A DNA stretch of 64,000 nt, taken from positions 44,830 through 108,829 of the forward strand of contig PVBG01000019.1 of assembly GCA_002968845.1 (NCBI GenBank), read 5' to 3'. Source of the DNA: Neorhizobium tomejilense (GTDB lineage: Bacteria; Pseudomonadota; Alphaproteobacteria; Rhizobiales; Rhizobiaceae). Position numbers and translations under genes: made by a program. The notes under the pieces are model-generated. The model did no database searches and was not told the origin of the DNA. It saw only the letters and a program-made list of their open reading frames with translations. This document shows, in pieces, positions 42,471-51,577 of the stretch (within the stretch, counting starts at the first letter, position 1; each line of letters starts with the position of its first letter).

Positions 42471-43697
42471 TCAGCCCTTGGTCAGCTTCACGATCGTCGA
42501 TTCCCCGCCGCCGCGTTGTTCGGTGACGGCGTAGACGGCACCGTCGGGACCGACCTTGACGTCGCGGATGCGGGCCTGGAGCGGCACGCGCTCCTCATAG
42601 GCGACCTTGTCGCCGTCCATGTGGACGACCACGATGCCCTGGGCGACGAGGCCGCCGATCAGGAAGGAATTTTTCCATTCCGGGATGGCGTCGCCATCGT
42701 AATAGGCCATGCCGGACGGGGCGATGACCGGGTCCCAGAAATAGACCGGCTGTTCCGTCTCCTTCATGGCAGTGATGCCCTTGCCGACCGGCTTGCCGCT
42801 GTATTCGATGCCGTAGGTGACTTCTGGCCAGCCGTAATTCTTGCCGGCTTCCGGACGGTTCAGTTCGTCGCCGCCGCGCGGTCCATGCTCGACGGTCCAG
42901 AGACGGCCCTGTCCGTCGAGGGTGGCGGACTGCAGGTTGCGGTGGCCGAGCGACCAGATTTCCGGCCGGGCGCCTTGCCGATTGACGAACGGATTGTCGG
43001 GCAGAGCCTTGCCGTTCACGTCGATCCGAAAGACTTTGCCGAGGCCGCTCGCGATATCCTGCGCCTGCACACGCGGCTGCGGATCGGAACGTTCTCCGAC
43101 CGTCACGTAGAGTTCGCCGTTGGGGCCGAAGACCAGGCGCGAGCCGAAATGATTGTTGCCGTCATAGCTCGGCATCTGGCGGAAGATCACCTTGACGTTC
43201 TCGAGCTTGCCACCGCCGCGGTTGTCCCGGACGAGTTTTGCGGAGGCGACCGATGTGCCGTTTCCGTCCTCGCGCTGTTCGGAGAAGGAAAAGAAGATCA
43301 TGCCGGATCTGGCAAAACCCGGGGCCAAGGCGACGTCGAGCAGGCCGCCCTGGCCTCTGGCGAGGACTTTCGGAACGCCCTCGATTTTCGGACCAGCCTC
43401 GCCTTCTTCAGAGATGATGTGCATGGCACCTTGCTTGGCCGTCACCAGCATCCGGCGGTCGGGCAGAAATTCCATGGCCCAGAGATGCGGCAGGCCGTCG
43501 GCGACCACCTCCTGCGCGATCTTCGGCATCCGGGCCGGCTGCGGAGCGCGCGTCTGGTTGGCGAAGGCGGGTTTCTGGTCGCGGGCGTTTGGCGCTTTGG
43601 TTTCCGCGGGCTGCCCGGCGTTCTGAGCAGGAACGGGGCCGGCGGCCAAGGCAAGCGAGAGGGCCGAACCGGTCACGAGAAGACTGAGGCGTTTCAT
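42471..43697 (-). CDS. PQQ-dependent (YliI-type) sugar dehydrogenase
   Basis: 408 residues from ATG 43695-43697 (43698-43700 is an adjacent ATG), with GGGAG nearby. Signal peptide core LSLLVTGSALSLALAAG, cleavage near VPAQN. The mature protein is a six-bladed beta-propeller of the soluble aldose/PQQ glucose dehydrogenase family (GQGGLLDVALAPGFA, HFGSRLVFGPNGELYVTVGER, SLGHRNLQSATLDGQGRLW, EHGPRGGDELN, KNYGWPEVTYG). Periplasmic aldose oxidation via PQQ is inferred; no pqq synthesis gene is in the window. Confidence 0.9.
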   Translation of the reverse strand: MKRLSLLVTGSALSLALAAGPVPAQNAGQPAETKAPNARDQKPAFANQTRAPQPARMPKIAQEVVADGLPHLWAMEFLPDRRMLVTAKQGAMHIISEEGEAGPKIEGVPKVLARGQGGLLDVALAPGFARSGMIFFSFSEQREDGNGTSVASAKLVRDNRGGGKLENVKVIFRQMPSYDGNNHFGSRLVFGPNGELYVTVGERSDPQPRVQAQDIASGLGKVFRIDVNGKALPDNPFVNRQGARPEIWSLGHRNLQSATLDGQGRLWTVEHGPRGGDELNRPEAGKNYGWPEVTYGIEYSGKPVGKGITAMKETEQPVYFWDPVIAPSGMAYYDGDAIPEWKNSFLIGGLVAQGIVVVHMDGDKVAYEERVPLQARIRDVKVGPDGAVYAVTEQRGGGESTIVKLTKG

Positions 43698-43854
43698 CAT
43701 GGACTCCCTTTCAATAGGGCGGCATCGACCGCCAAGGCCTGCAACGACACTCCGGCACGCGGCGAAGGAGTCTCTGGCAATGGCCTTCATCTAGGGCGTT
43801 CATCGGCAAGCGCCGTACACAGTTCGTTCAAGATTATTTTATTGACGGGTCGCG

Positions 43855-43883
43855 AACAAAAGCCCGCCGGTGAGAGCGGGCTT
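43855..43883 (-). terminator. rho-independent terminator of the DUF3597 gene
   Basis: Stem AAGCCCGC (43860-43867) / GCGGGCTT (43876-43883), followed by T residues on the minus strand, 25 bp past the stop at 43908. Confidence 0.65.
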
Positions 43884-43907
43884 CGTGCGTTCGGACGAGA
43901 TTGCGGA

Positions 43908-44318
43908 TCAGTCGGCGAGATCGGCCGGAACCTTGCCGCCGTTTTCGGCCAGCTTCTTCATCAGCGCCTTGTGGAGCCAGACGTTCATGGTCGCGGAGTC
44001 GTTGGTATCGCCGGTATAGTGCAGCTCGGCGGCCAGTTCCTTGCGGGCCGTAAGGCTGGAATCGAGATCGAGCGCCTTCATCAGGTCGACGATCGACTTG
44101 CGCCAATCGAGCTTCTGGCCGCTCTTCTTGACCGCTGCGTCGAGTATGGGCGTGATGTCGACGGGACCCGACGACGGCGTTGCCGAAGGGATGGGCGTCG
44201 GATTGGACGCCGGGGCGGCGGACGCGGAAACCGGAGCGGCCGGTTTCAGAGGTTCGGCGGCCGGTGCTGCTTCATCCGCGCCCCAAATCGCATTCTTAAT
44301 CTTGTCGAATATACCCAT
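43908..44318 (-). CDS. DUF3597 domain protein
   Basis: 136 residues. N-terminal MGIFDKIKNAIWGADEAAPA is followed by an Ala/Pro/Ser linker (about 20-50) and a conserved C-terminal domain (VDITPILDAAVKKSGQKLDW, SIVDLMKALDLDSSL, LAAELHYTGD, MNVWLHKALMKKL), the DUF3597 pattern. Cytoplasmic, with a LysM-like N-terminal portion in some members; no function is established. Start at 44318 with GAGGGAGATTGC upstream. Confidence 0.85.
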   Translation of the reverse strand: MGIFDKIKNAIWGADEAAPAAEPLKPAAPVSASAAPASNPTPIPSATPSSGPVDITPILDAAVKKSGQKLDWRKSIVDLMKALDLDSSLTARKELAAELHYTGDTNDSATMNVWLHKALMKKLAENGGKVPADLAD

Positions 44319-44424
44319 TGTTGCAATCTCCCTCGGGTTAAATCCGAATAGGAACCTAAGCTAGAACAATGATTTCTCAAGTGGCAGCCGCGGGTTATTC
44401 GACCCGCGGCGCACGAATATCAGA

Positions 44425-45543
44425 TCAGGCCGTGCCCCAGATGGCTTCGGCGGTCTTGACGACGAGTTCCAGCTTCCGCTTCTGGTCGTCCTCGGTGATC
44501 GAATTGCCTTCCTCGGTCGAGGCGAAACCGCATTGCGGGGCAATGCCGAGCTGGTCGATATCAACAAACTTGGAGGCTTCGTCGAAGTGACGGCGCAGCG
44601 AATCGAGCGTCTCCAGTTCACCGGTCTTGGTGGTGATGAAGCCCGGATAGACGCGCTGCTTGGAACCCTTCTGGAGAAGGCTCAACGGCTGCAGGCCGCC
44701 GGCACGCTCGGTGTCGTATTCCATGAAGAACATGTCGACGCCGGTCTTGTTGAAGATCGCGTCGGCCGCTGCATCGTAACCGCCTTCGGCAGCCCAGGTG
44801 GAGCGGAAGTTGCCGCGGCACATATGCATGCCGATCAGCATGTCCTTCGGGCGGTCCTTGATCGCTTCATGCATGGTCAATGCGTATTTCTCGATCAGCC
44901 AGTCCGGATCGTAGCCTTCCTCGCGCTTCATGGCGCGCTGCTTCTCGTCGCCGAGATAGGCGAAGTAGATGTCGTCCATCTGCAGATAACGGCAGCCGGC
45001 TTCGTAGAACTTCTGCACGGCCTTGGCATAGGTGCGGGCGAGGGCTGCGAAGAGCGCTTCCTGGTCCTGGTATTCCGGATAGGTCACGTCGGCGCGGGCG
45101 GTGCGGTAATGGGCGACGCTCGGGCCGGGGATGGAGATCTTCGGCGTCACGTTGGTGTTGGCGGCGAGGAACTTGAAGTGTTCCAGATGCGGGTGATCAT
45201 CCGGGAAGTCGAGCTTGCCGTTGATGGTCGGGAAGGTCGGCGGCAGTTTGACGCCGTGGAAGGTGACGCCCTTGTGGGCTTCGCGGGTGACGAATTCCAT
45301 GCCGTCGAGCAGGCCGAGGAAGTCGTAGTGCCAGAAGTGGCGACGGGCTTCGCCGTCGGTCACGACCTTCAGGCCGACGCTTTCCTGCAACTTGACGAGT
45401 TCGCGGATGCCTTCGTCTTCGACGGCCTTCAACTCGTCTGCGGAAATGCTCTTGTCTTCATAGAACTTCTTGCGGGCTTCCTTGACGGAAGCGGGACGCA
45501 GCAGCGAACCGACATGGTCGGCTCTGTAGGGAGGTGTAGACAT
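44425..45543 (-). CDS. cobalamin-independent methionine synthase-like protein (YxjG/MetE C-domain type)
   Basis: 372 residues, only the C-terminal catalytic barrel of MetE, as in YxjG/YxjH. Motifs: YRADHVGSLLRPASV, KVVTDGEARRHFW, MQMDDIYFAY type segment YLQMDDIYFAYL and zinc ligands HMCRGNFRS and APQCGFAS (His, Cys ... Cys). It lacks the N-terminal MetE domain, so the methyl donor may differ from methyl-THF-polyglutamate. Monocistronic. ATG at 45541-45543 follows AAGGAGATTT. Confidence 0.9.
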   Translation of the reverse strand: MSTPPYRADHVGSLLRPASVKEARKKFYEDKSISADELKAVEDEGIRELVKLQESVGLKVVTDGEARRHFWHYDFLGLLDGMEFVTREAHKGVTFHGVKLPPTFPTINGKLDFPDDHPHLEHFKFLAANTNVTPKISIPGPSVAHYRTARADVTYPEYQDQEALFAALARTYAKAVQKFYEAGCRYLQMDDIYFAYLGDEKQRAMKREEGYDPDWLIEKYALTMHEAIKDRPKDMLIGMHMCRGNFRSTWAAEGGYDAAADAIFNKTGVDMFFMEYDTERAGGLQPLSLLQKGSKQRVYPGFITTKTGELETLDSLRRHFDEASKFVDIDQLGIAPQCGFASTEEGNSITEDDQKRKLELVVKTAEAIWGTA

Positions 45544-45712
45544 TTGAAATCTCCTTCATGCGCAACACGGTGATCGCGCCCATTGCTGGACGGCCGGCTG
45601 TGAAGCCGGCCTTCGCCGCGGCGGACACGACCATATTTCAGACATTGATTCAACCTCTTCCCGATCCGATTCCGTTGTCGTGCGCAAGCCTTTGATGCGG
45701 AATCTCTTTTGC

Positions 45713-46816
45713 CTAGAGGCCCAGCGCCGTCAGCATCACGAAGGTAGCGAAAAGAACGAAATGGGTCATGCCTTCGATGGCGTTGGTCTGCCCGTCGTTG
45801 AGGTTGATCGCGGCGGCGATCAGGGTGACGGCGACCATGACGGTCTGAACCGGCGTCATTGCCATCACGAAGGGCTGGCCGCTGTAGAGCGCGATGCTCT
45901 CCATCACAGGCACGGTGAGGATGACGGTCGATAGCGAGGCGCCCATGGCGATGTTGACGACCGACTGCATGCGGTTGCGCAGTGCCGCGCGCAGGGCGGT
46001 CAGGATTTCGGGCGCTGCGGAAATCGCCGCAACCACGACAGCCATCAGTGTCAGCGGTGCGCCGCTGCCCTCCAGCCCGGCATTCATGAAGCTGGACATG
46101 AATTCGGCGAGGAAGCCGATGATCAGGACGCCGACAAGGATGGCGCCGATCGAGATCGCCGAGGGTTCGTGTTCGGCTTCCTCTTTCGGCGTCTGGCCGC
46201 CGGTCGCCGCCTTGGCGCGCGGATAGGTGTAGCTGAAGAAATAGCTGTGCGGACCGACCTGCATCTTCAGGAAGACCGCATAGAGCGCGACCATCGCGCA
46301 GATAGTGAAGGCGGAATAATAGTGCCAACGGTCGCCGGGAATGAACTCCGGGACGATCATGGAAATGCCCATGGCCGTCAGGATCATGACGCTGTAGGTG
46401 CGGCTGGAATCGTCGTTATAGGGCTGCTCGCCATGGCGAAGGCCGCCGAGCAGGGCGGCAAGCCCAAGGATGCCGTTGATGTCCAGCATCACCGCCGCAT
46501 AGATCGTGTCGCGCACCAGGGTGGGCGAGCTGGTATTGCCCATCATGATGGCGAGGATCAGCACTTCGACCGCCACTGCCGACAGCGTCAGGATCATCGT
46601 GCCGTAGGGATCGCCGACCTTGTGGGCGAGCACTTCGGCATGGTGGGCGACACGGGTCGAGGCGAGAATGATGATGCCGATCAGGACGACGGCGGCGATC
46701 AGCGAAGCCGTTCTGCCGGCATCGAGCAGGGAATGTTCGACGGAATAGGCGACGAAGCCTGCGGCCAGCGCGACGATGAGAAATCTTTCCTGCTTCAGCA
46801 GGGACAACAGACCCAC
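45713..46816 (-). CDS. calcium/proton antiporter (CaCA/ChaA type)
   Basis: 367 residues, about eleven membrane helices in two inverted halves, with acidic membrane-embedded motifs: VAVEVLILAIMMGNTSSP in the first half and AAISAAPEILTALRAALRN in the second, the alpha-repeat pattern of Ca/H and Na/H-type CaCA exchangers (ChaA, Cax). A cytosolic linker of His/Glu-containing residues divides the halves. Inner-membrane Ca2+ or Na+ efflux. Start ATG 46814-46816 (MGLLSLLKQE). Confidence 0.9.
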   Translation of the reverse strand: MGLLSLLKQERFLIVALAAGFVAYSVEHSLLDAGRTASLIAAVVLIGIIILASTRVAHHAEVLAHKVGDPYGTMILTLSAVAVEVLILAIMMGNTSSPTLVRDTIYAAVMLDINGILGLAALLGGLRHGEQPYNDDSSRTYSVMILTAMGISMIVPEFIPGDRWHYYSAFTICAMVALYAVFLKMQVGPHSYFFSYTYPRAKAATGGQTPKEEAEHEPSAISIGAILVGVLIIGFLAEFMSSFMNAGLEGSGAPLTLMAVVVAAISAAPEILTALRAALRNRMQSVVNIAMGASLSTVILTVPVMESIALYSGQPFVMAMTPVQTVMVAVTLIAAAINLNDGQTNAIEGMTHFVLFATFVMLTALGL

Positions 46817-47048
46817 GTTCCGCTCCTGACCTTGGCCGATGACAATCTAAGGCGGCAACCTGCGGCATCAAGCAAGGTTCCGCTTTCGTGTCGAGGATTT
46901 GCGGTCGGCGGCCTTTGATGTCATAATTTATGACGTGATTTGCGATGTGGCTTGGAACTTCGCGGTACCTTTTCAATTTCTCACCCCGGTGCCGCGACAG
47001 GACAAGGATCCGAATGGATCGAGGCAGCCGTAAAAGACAGGAGGGAGT

Positions 47049-47312
47049 ATGACCAAGGTTACCTATAAAGTCGTGCCGCATGACGGCGGCTGGGCCTATC
47101 GCCAGGGCGACGTCTATTCGGAAACTTTTCCCAGCCATTCAGACGCCTTGCAGGCGGCGCGCATCGTCGCGGCCGAACAGCAGGTCGGCGGAGACCCGGA
47201 AGAAATCAGCTGGCAGGATGAAAAGGGCATCTGGCACACCGAATACAGCGAGGGTGGCGACCGGCCCGAGGCCGAGGTCATGGATGGCGACGAGGCGCCG
47301 ACCACCCACTGA
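47049..47312 (+). CDS. DUF2188 domain protein
   Basis: 87 residues: VTYKVVPHDGGWAYRQGDVY, SHSDALQAARIVAAEQQ, ISWQDEKGIWHTEYS, the compact DUF2188 fold (small beta-alpha-beta) seen mostly in alphaproteobacteria. Start ATG 47049 with GGAGGGAGT just upstream. It ends 6 bp from the convergent LysR gene. Function unknown. Confidence 0.85.
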   Translation: MTKVTYKVVPHDGGWAYRQGDVYSETFPSHSDALQAARIVAAEQQVGGDPEEISWQDEKGIWHTEYSEGGDRPEAEVMDGDEAPTTH

Positions 47313-47317
47313 AAACG

Positions 47318-48226
47318 TCAGCCGCGGACATAGTCCAATAAGCCTTTGACGAGCGCGTCGAAGGTGACGCGCCAGCGCGGGGACGATTTCAGGTTTTCAT
47401 GCATGGCAACCCAGGTGTCGAGCGGCAGCTCGAAAACATCGGGCAGCACCCGGACCAGATCCGGATCGCGACGGGCAATGCCAACCTGGCAGATGCCGAT
47501 GCCGACAGCTCCGCGGATCGCCGACAGTTGGGCGAGATTGTTGTCCGCCTTGTAGCTCCAGCGAATATTTTCGATATCGGGAAAGGCCGGGGAGGTGGCC
47601 CGGATACGGTCCGCAGCGGCGCGAACGAAGGCGGTGCGACGGTCGAAGCCGATCAGCCTATGGGCGGCGAGGTCGTCCGGGCTTTGCGGAACTCCATGCC
47701 GGTCCAGATAACGTCGATGGGCAAAAAGCCCGAGCGGGATGTCGCCGATATGGCGGGTGACGAGCGCATCCTGGACCGGACTGGTCATGCGCACCGCGAT
47801 GTCCGACTCGCGCCTTAAAAGATCCTCCAGCGAATCCGACAGTGACAGTTCCAGTTCCAGCCCCGGATGCTGGTCCTGGAGGCTGGCGAGGATCGGCGGC
47901 AGGATTTCGACGCCGATCACCTCGCTGGCGCTGATCCTCACTGTTCCCTTGACCGCGCCGATCTCGCCTGAGGCCAGCCGCTGCATAGCGGCGGTCGTGA
48001 TGGCGAGGTTCTCCGCATAGGGTTTCATCGCGAGCGCCGGCTCGGTCGGCAGCAAGCCTTGTTGCGAGCGGGTAAAGAGCTGGTAGCCCAAGGCCTGCTC
48101 GAGAGCGTCGATATGGCGACCGACGGTCGGTTGCGTCAGGCCGAGATCGCGCGCCGCAGCCGACAACGAGCCGAGCCGCAGGACGGCGAGGAAGGTTCGA
48201 TAGAAATCCCAGCTGATGTTATTCAT
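47318..48226 (-). CDS. LysR-type transcriptional regulator
   Basis: 302 residues from MNNISWDFYRTFLAVLR (ATG 48224-48226). N-terminal wHTH (LGSLSAAARDLGLTQPTVGRHIDAL) and a C-terminal effector-binding domain. Divergent from the epimerase gene with 99 bp between starts, the usual arrangement for a LysR regulator and its target. Within that gap the sequence TATGGAT ... ATTCCGTATA offers a partial dyad, but no unambiguous T-N11-A box is fixed. Inducer unknown. Confidence 0.92.
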   Translation of the reverse strand: MNNISWDFYRTFLAVLRLGSLSAAARDLGLTQPTVGRHIDALEQALGYQLFTRSQQGLLPTEPALAMKPYAENLAITTAAMQRLASGEIGAVKGTVRISASEVIGVEILPPILASLQDQHPGLELELSLSDSLEDLLRRESDIAVRMTSPVQDALVTRHIGDIPLGLFAHRRYLDRHGVPQSPDDLAAHRLIGFDRRTAFVRAAADRIRATSPAFPDIENIRWSYKADNNLAQLSAIRGAVGIGICQVGIARRDPDLVRVLPDVFELPLDTWVAMHENLKSSPRWRVTFDALVKGLLDYVRG

Positions 48227-48325
48227 TTTTGTATGGATGCCAAAGGTATTCTGCCAATTCCGTATAGAAGCGAATGGCGCGATAGTCCAGCCAACGAAAC
48301 GCATGCAGCTGGAAGGATTATCGCC

Positions 48326-49366
48326 ATGTCCGGACTATCAAACCCCAACCTCGGCCTAAAGCCCATCGCCCTCGTTCTCGGCGCCACCGGCGGGATAGGC
48401 GGCCATGTGGCGCGGGGCCTTGCTGCGCGTGGCTGGACCGTCCGCGCCCTCAACCGCAAGGCCGGGGAAGCGGCAAGGCGGGAACCTCGCTTTCACTGGC
48501 TCCAGGGCGACGCGATGAATGCAGCTGATGTCCGCCGCGCGGCCCAGGATGCCAGGCTGATCGTCCATGCGGTCAACCCGCCGGGCTATAAGGACTGGGA
48601 AAAGCTGGTCCTGCCGATGCTCGAGAACACGATCGCGGCAGCTCGCGCCGTCGGCGCCCGCATCCTGCTGCCGGGCACGGTCTATAATTACGGGCCGGAT
48701 GCCTTTCCCGAGATCAGCGAGGAAAGCCCGCAGAACCCGGCGACGCGCAAGGGCGCGATCCGGGTCGAGCTGGAACGACGGCTGGAGGCCGCGTCGAGCG
48801 AGGGCGTGCCGGTGCTGATCGTGCGGGCAGGCGATTATTTCGGTCCCGGCGCGGCGAACAGCTGGTTCGCCCAAGGCCTGGTGAAACCCGGCAAGCCGGT
48901 TCGGTCGGTCAGCCAGCCGAGTGCCGAGGGCGTCGGCCATCAATGGGCCTATCTGCCGGACGTGGCCGAGACCATGTTGCGGCTGATCGACCGCGAGGGT
49001 GAACTGCCGCGTTTCGCCCGCTTCCAGATGCGAGGTTTCTGGGACCGGGACGGCAGCGAGATGATCGCGGCGATCGGCTGGGTTGTCGGGCAAAAGCTGA
49101 AGGTCAAGGCGTTTCCGTGGTGGCTGCTGAAGCTTGGATCGCCCTTCGTGCCGATATTCCGGGAGCTCGGCGAGATGCGCTATCTCTGGAAGGTGCCGGT
49201 GCGGATGAGCAATGACAAACTGCGGGCCTTCCTGGGCGAGGAGCCTTCGACGCCGATCGACGAAGCAATTCGGGCGACGCTTGCCGATCTCCACTGCCTC
49301 GACATGGCCGAACCTTCCATGAAGAGGCTGCCGGCCTCGCCACACCAGTCGGGGAGGGCGGCATGA
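48326..49366 (+). CDS. NAD(P)-binding epimerase/dehydratase family protein
   Basis: 346 residues from ATG 48326 with GGAAGGA upstream. An extended SDR Rossmann fold: GATGGIGGHVARGLA near residue 20, YNYGPDAFPEI in the sugar-binding region, and a C-terminal KLRAFLGEEPSTPIDEA. It is the likely target of the divergent LysR. The next gene overlaps its stop by 4 bp. Substrate cannot be assigned beyond nucleotide-sugar or similar. Confidence 0.87.
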   Translation: MSGLSNPNLGLKPIALVLGATGGIGGHVARGLAARGWTVRALNRKAGEAARREPRFHWLQGDAMNAADVRRAAQDARLIVHAVNPPGYKDWEKLVLPMLENTIAAARAVGARILLPGTVYNYGPDAFPEISEESPQNPATRKGAIRVELERRLEAASSEGVPVLIVRAGDYFGPGAANSWFAQGLVKPGKPVRSVSQPSAEGVGHQWAYLPDVAETMLRLIDREGELPRFARFQMRGFWDRDGSEMIAAIGWVVGQKLKVKAFPWWLLKLGSPFVPIFRELGEMRYLWKVPVRMSNDKLRAFLGEEPSTPIDEAIRATLADLHCLDMAEPSMKRLPASPHQSGRAA

Positions 49367-49746
49367 CGGATGTTCCTGCCGGGCGAACGCTGCTGCCTGC
49401 CACCTTTCGGATGCTGGCTCTCGCCATACCGGCCCTGATTGGCGGCCAGGTGTTTCTCGCGGGGCTGGCGATATTTTCCGATAGTTCCCTATGGGACACG
49501 CATGGGGCGTTTGGCGGGATGCTGGCGCTGCCGGTCCTCGGATTGGTCGGATTTGCTTTCCTGCGACCCGAGCTTTCCAGCTACAGGGCATCGGTCCTGC
49601 TTCTGCTGGGGCTCTACGGCCTGCAATTCGTGTTCGTGATTGCCGGCGAAGGAATCGGCTTCGTTCAGGCGCTGCATCCGGCCAACGCCATCGCGATTAC
49701 CGTCGTCAGCGTCCTTCTGGCGCGTTCGGCATGGTCGGGGAAATAA
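49363..49746 (+). CDS. small membrane protein, DUF6220-like
   Basis: 127 residues with four hydrophobic helices (FRMLALAIPALIGGQVFLAG, THGAFGGMLALPVLGLVGFA, ASVLLLLGLYGLQFVFVIA, ANAIAITVVSVLLA). Overlaps the upstream epimerase gene by 4 bp, so the two are coupled. Ends at the bidirectional terminator. The family has no assigned function. Confidence 0.72.
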   Translation: MTDVPAGRTLLPATFRMLALAIPALIGGQVFLAGLAIFSDSSLWDTHGAFGGMLALPVLGLVGFAFLRPELSSYRASVLLLLGLYGLQFVFVIAGEGIGFVQALHPANAIAITVVSVLLARSAWSGK

Positions 49747-49747
49747 G

Positions 49748-49776
49748 AAAAAGGGCCGTTTTGAGCGGCCCTTTTT
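49748..49776. terminator. bidirectional rho-independent terminator
   Basis: Stem AAAAAGGGCCG (49748-49758) / CGGCCCTTTTT (49766-49776), 7-nt loop. It serves both the plus-strand membrane-protein gene and the minus-strand OYE gene. Confidence 0.9.
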
Positions 49777-49800
49777 CATGTCCATCAGGCGTTAGGTCGA

Positions 49801-50922
49801 TCAGGCGACCGCTTCGAGCGCCGGGTAGTCAGTATAGCCCTTGGCGCCGCCGCCGTAGAAGGTGGACTTGTCGGCCTCGTTGAGCGGCGCATTGTCCTTG
49901 AGGCGCTGGACGAGATCCGGGTTGGCCAGGAAGAGCTTGCCGAAGGCGACCGCGTCGGCATAACCGCTTTCGACGGCCTTGGAGGCGCTTTCGCCGTCAT
50001 AACCGTTGTTGACGAGCCAGCCGCCCTTGCCGCCGGCCTTGCGGTAAATGTCCTTGAGTTCCTGGTAATCGAAGGGCTTGTCGCCCTGGAAGAACGCGCG
50101 GTCGCCGCCGGTGGCACCTTCGATCAGGTGGATGAAGGAGAGGCCGCGCGGTCCGAGCTGCTCGACCACATGGTTGAAGACGGCCTGCGGATCGGGATCG
50201 CTGACGCCATTGGCCGGTGTCACAGGCGACAGGCGGATGCCGACGCGGCCGGCGCCGATTTCCTTGGTCACCGCATCGACGACTTCCACCAGGAACCGTG
50301 CCCGGTTCTCGATCGAGCCGCCGTATTCGTCCGTGCGCTGGTTGGCGCCCGACTTCAGGAACTGGTCGATCAGGTAGCCGTTGGCGCCGTGGATTTCGAT
50401 GCCGTCGAAGCCGGCGTCGATCGCGGCGCGGGCGCCCTTGGCGAAATCAGCGACGATGCCGGCGATTTCCGCATGTTCCAGCGCGCGGGGAGCGGAGGTA
50501 TCGACAAAGGCGCCGTTGCCATCCGGATTGATGATGTAGGTCTTGCCGCCGGCGGGAATGGCCGAGGGTGCAACGGGAGCGCCGCCGTTCGGCTGCAGGG
50601 AGGTGTGCGAGACACGGCCGACATGCCAGATCTGGGTGACGATCTTGCCGCCCCTGCGGTGGACGGCATCCGTCACCTTTTTCCAGCCTTCGATCGCCTG
50701 CGGCAGATAAAGGCCCGGCACGTCCGCATAACCCTGGCCCTGCTGGCTGACCGGAGTGCCTTCGGTGACTATCAGACCCGCGCTGGCGCGCTGTTCGTAA
50801 TAGGTGACGTTGAGGTTGTTGGGGATCGCTTTCGGCGAACGGTTGCGCGTCAGGGGAGCCATGACGACGCGATTGGCGAGTTCGATATCGCCGAACGTGG
50901 TCGGATCAAAAATGCTGGCCAT
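49801..50922 (-). CDS. alkene reductase, old yellow enzyme family (NemA-like)
   Basis: 373 residues, FMN-dependent TIM barrel: VMAPLTRNRSPKAIPN at the N-terminus, QIWHVGRVSH, the conserved active-site block HGANGYLIDQFLKSGANQRT and DEYGGSIENRARFLVE. Reduces activated C=C bonds, nitro groups and quinones. Downstream by 39 bp of an ArsR regulator with an operator dyad, which fits electrophile- or quinone-inducible expression as known for nemR-nemA. Start ATG 50920-50922. Confidence 0.93.
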   Translation of the reverse strand: MASIFDPTTFGDIELANRVVMAPLTRNRSPKAIPNNLNVTYYEQRASAGLIVTEGTPVSQQGQGYADVPGLYLPQAIEGWKKVTDAVHRRGGKIVTQIWHVGRVSHTSLQPNGGAPVAPSAIPAGGKTYIINPDGNGAFVDTSAPRALEHAEIAGIVADFAKGARAAIDAGFDGIEIHGANGYLIDQFLKSGANQRTDEYGGSIENRARFLVEVVDAVTKEIGAGRVGIRLSPVTPANGVSDPDPQAVFNHVVEQLGPRGLSFIHLIEGATGGDRAFFQGDKPFDYQELKDIYRKAGGKGGWLVNNGYDGESASKAVESGYADAVAFGKLFLANPDLVQRLKDNAPLNEADKSTFYGGGAKGYTDYPALEAVA

Positions 50923-50961
50923 CGGAAAATTCCTTATGCTGTTGGGAGGAGAGGCGGGGGA

Positions 50962-51258
50962 TCAGAGGGTCGATCTGAGATCGTCGAGGAAGGCCGCGAT
51001 GGTTTTTTCGTCGCGGTGGTAGAATGCCCATTGGCCAACCCGGTCGATTTTCACCAGGCGGGCTTTCTCGAGCGTCGAAAGATGCGCCGAGACCGTGGAT
51101 TGGGAGAGGCCGCAGCGTTTTTCGAACTGGCTGGCGCAGATGCCCATTTCGAGCGGGTGCGCCTGATCGCAAAAATGACGTTCCGGCTCCTTCATCCATT
51201 CCAGGAATTCGACCCGGACCGGATGTGCCAGCGCTTTCAGAATTTCCGTCTTGTCCAT
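50962..51258 (-). CDS. ArsR-family regulator of the OYE operon
   Basis: 98 residues from MDKTEILKALAHPVRVEFLE (ATG 51256-51258). HTH region GICASQFEKRCGLSQSTVSA-H-LSTLEKARL with two Cys (in MGICASQ and KRCGLS) plus HFCDQAH, which could respond to electrophiles. The reading frame is open further upstream, but the ArsR core begins here. A dyad at 51271-51290 lies 12 bp before the start. Repressor of itself and the downstream alkene reductase is the obvious inference. Confidence 0.9.
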   Translation of the reverse strand: MDKTEILKALAHPVRVEFLEWMKEPERHFCDQAHPLEMGICASQFEKRCGLSQSTVSAHLSTLEKARLVKIDRVGQWAFYHRDEKTIAAFLDDLRSTL

Positions 51259-51270
51259 GATCAGGATCCA

Positions 51271-51290
51271 ATATCGGAGTTTCCCGATAT
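51271..51290. promoter_or_regulatory. ArsR operator dyad
   Basis: ATATCGG (51271-51277) / CCGATAT (51284-51290) with a 6-bp spacer, immediately upstream of the arsR-OYE operon start. Perfect 7-bp arms. Confidence 0.7.
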
Positions 51291-51346
51291 ATAGATCGTC
51301 GGATGACGATTTAAAGGGAGCGGTTTGCGGAGAAGCGGGGGATTGT

Positions 51347-51458
51347 AAAAAAAATGGGCCGCCGGATCGCTCCGAGGCCCAATAATTGTGAAGGTCAAAA
51401 CCTCCAGAGGGGAACAGCCGGCACAGACGACAGGGACGTCGCCGAAGCGCGCCAGCTG
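51347..51458 (-). ncRNA. AbcR-type small RNA (distal copy)
   Basis: About 112 nt transcribed on the minus strand, from a start near 51458 to the U run at 51347-51354. It contains the anti-Shine-Dalgarno motif CTGTTCCCCTCTGGAGG and the conserved GTTTTGACCTTCACA linker, followed by a terminator hairpin (GGGCC/GGCCC, 51356-51380). Length and motifs match AbcR1/AbcR2 (alpha-r15 family), Hfq-dependent repressors of ABC transporter mRNAs in Rhizobiales. Which copy is AbcR1 or AbcR2 cannot be settled by sequence alone. No ORF is present. Confidence 0.85.
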
Positions 51459-51464
51459 AACTCA

Positions 51465-51493
51465 ATATGGGGAGCCAGGTTTCGCTCGACAAG
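51465..51493 (-). promoter_or_regulatory. promoter of distal AbcR sRNA
   Basis: -35 CTTGTC (plus 51488-51493) and -10 CCATAT (51465-51470), 17-nt spacer, matching the alphaproteobacterial housekeeping promoter. Predicted start is about 7 nt downstream, near 51458. Confidence 0.65.
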
Positions 51494-51577
51494 GGTATGG
51501 ATGGGATATTGAACAGAAGTTTTCATGCGGGCTGCGACGGCGGGAACCGGTGAATGAGCCACGGCAAAATTCAGGGC

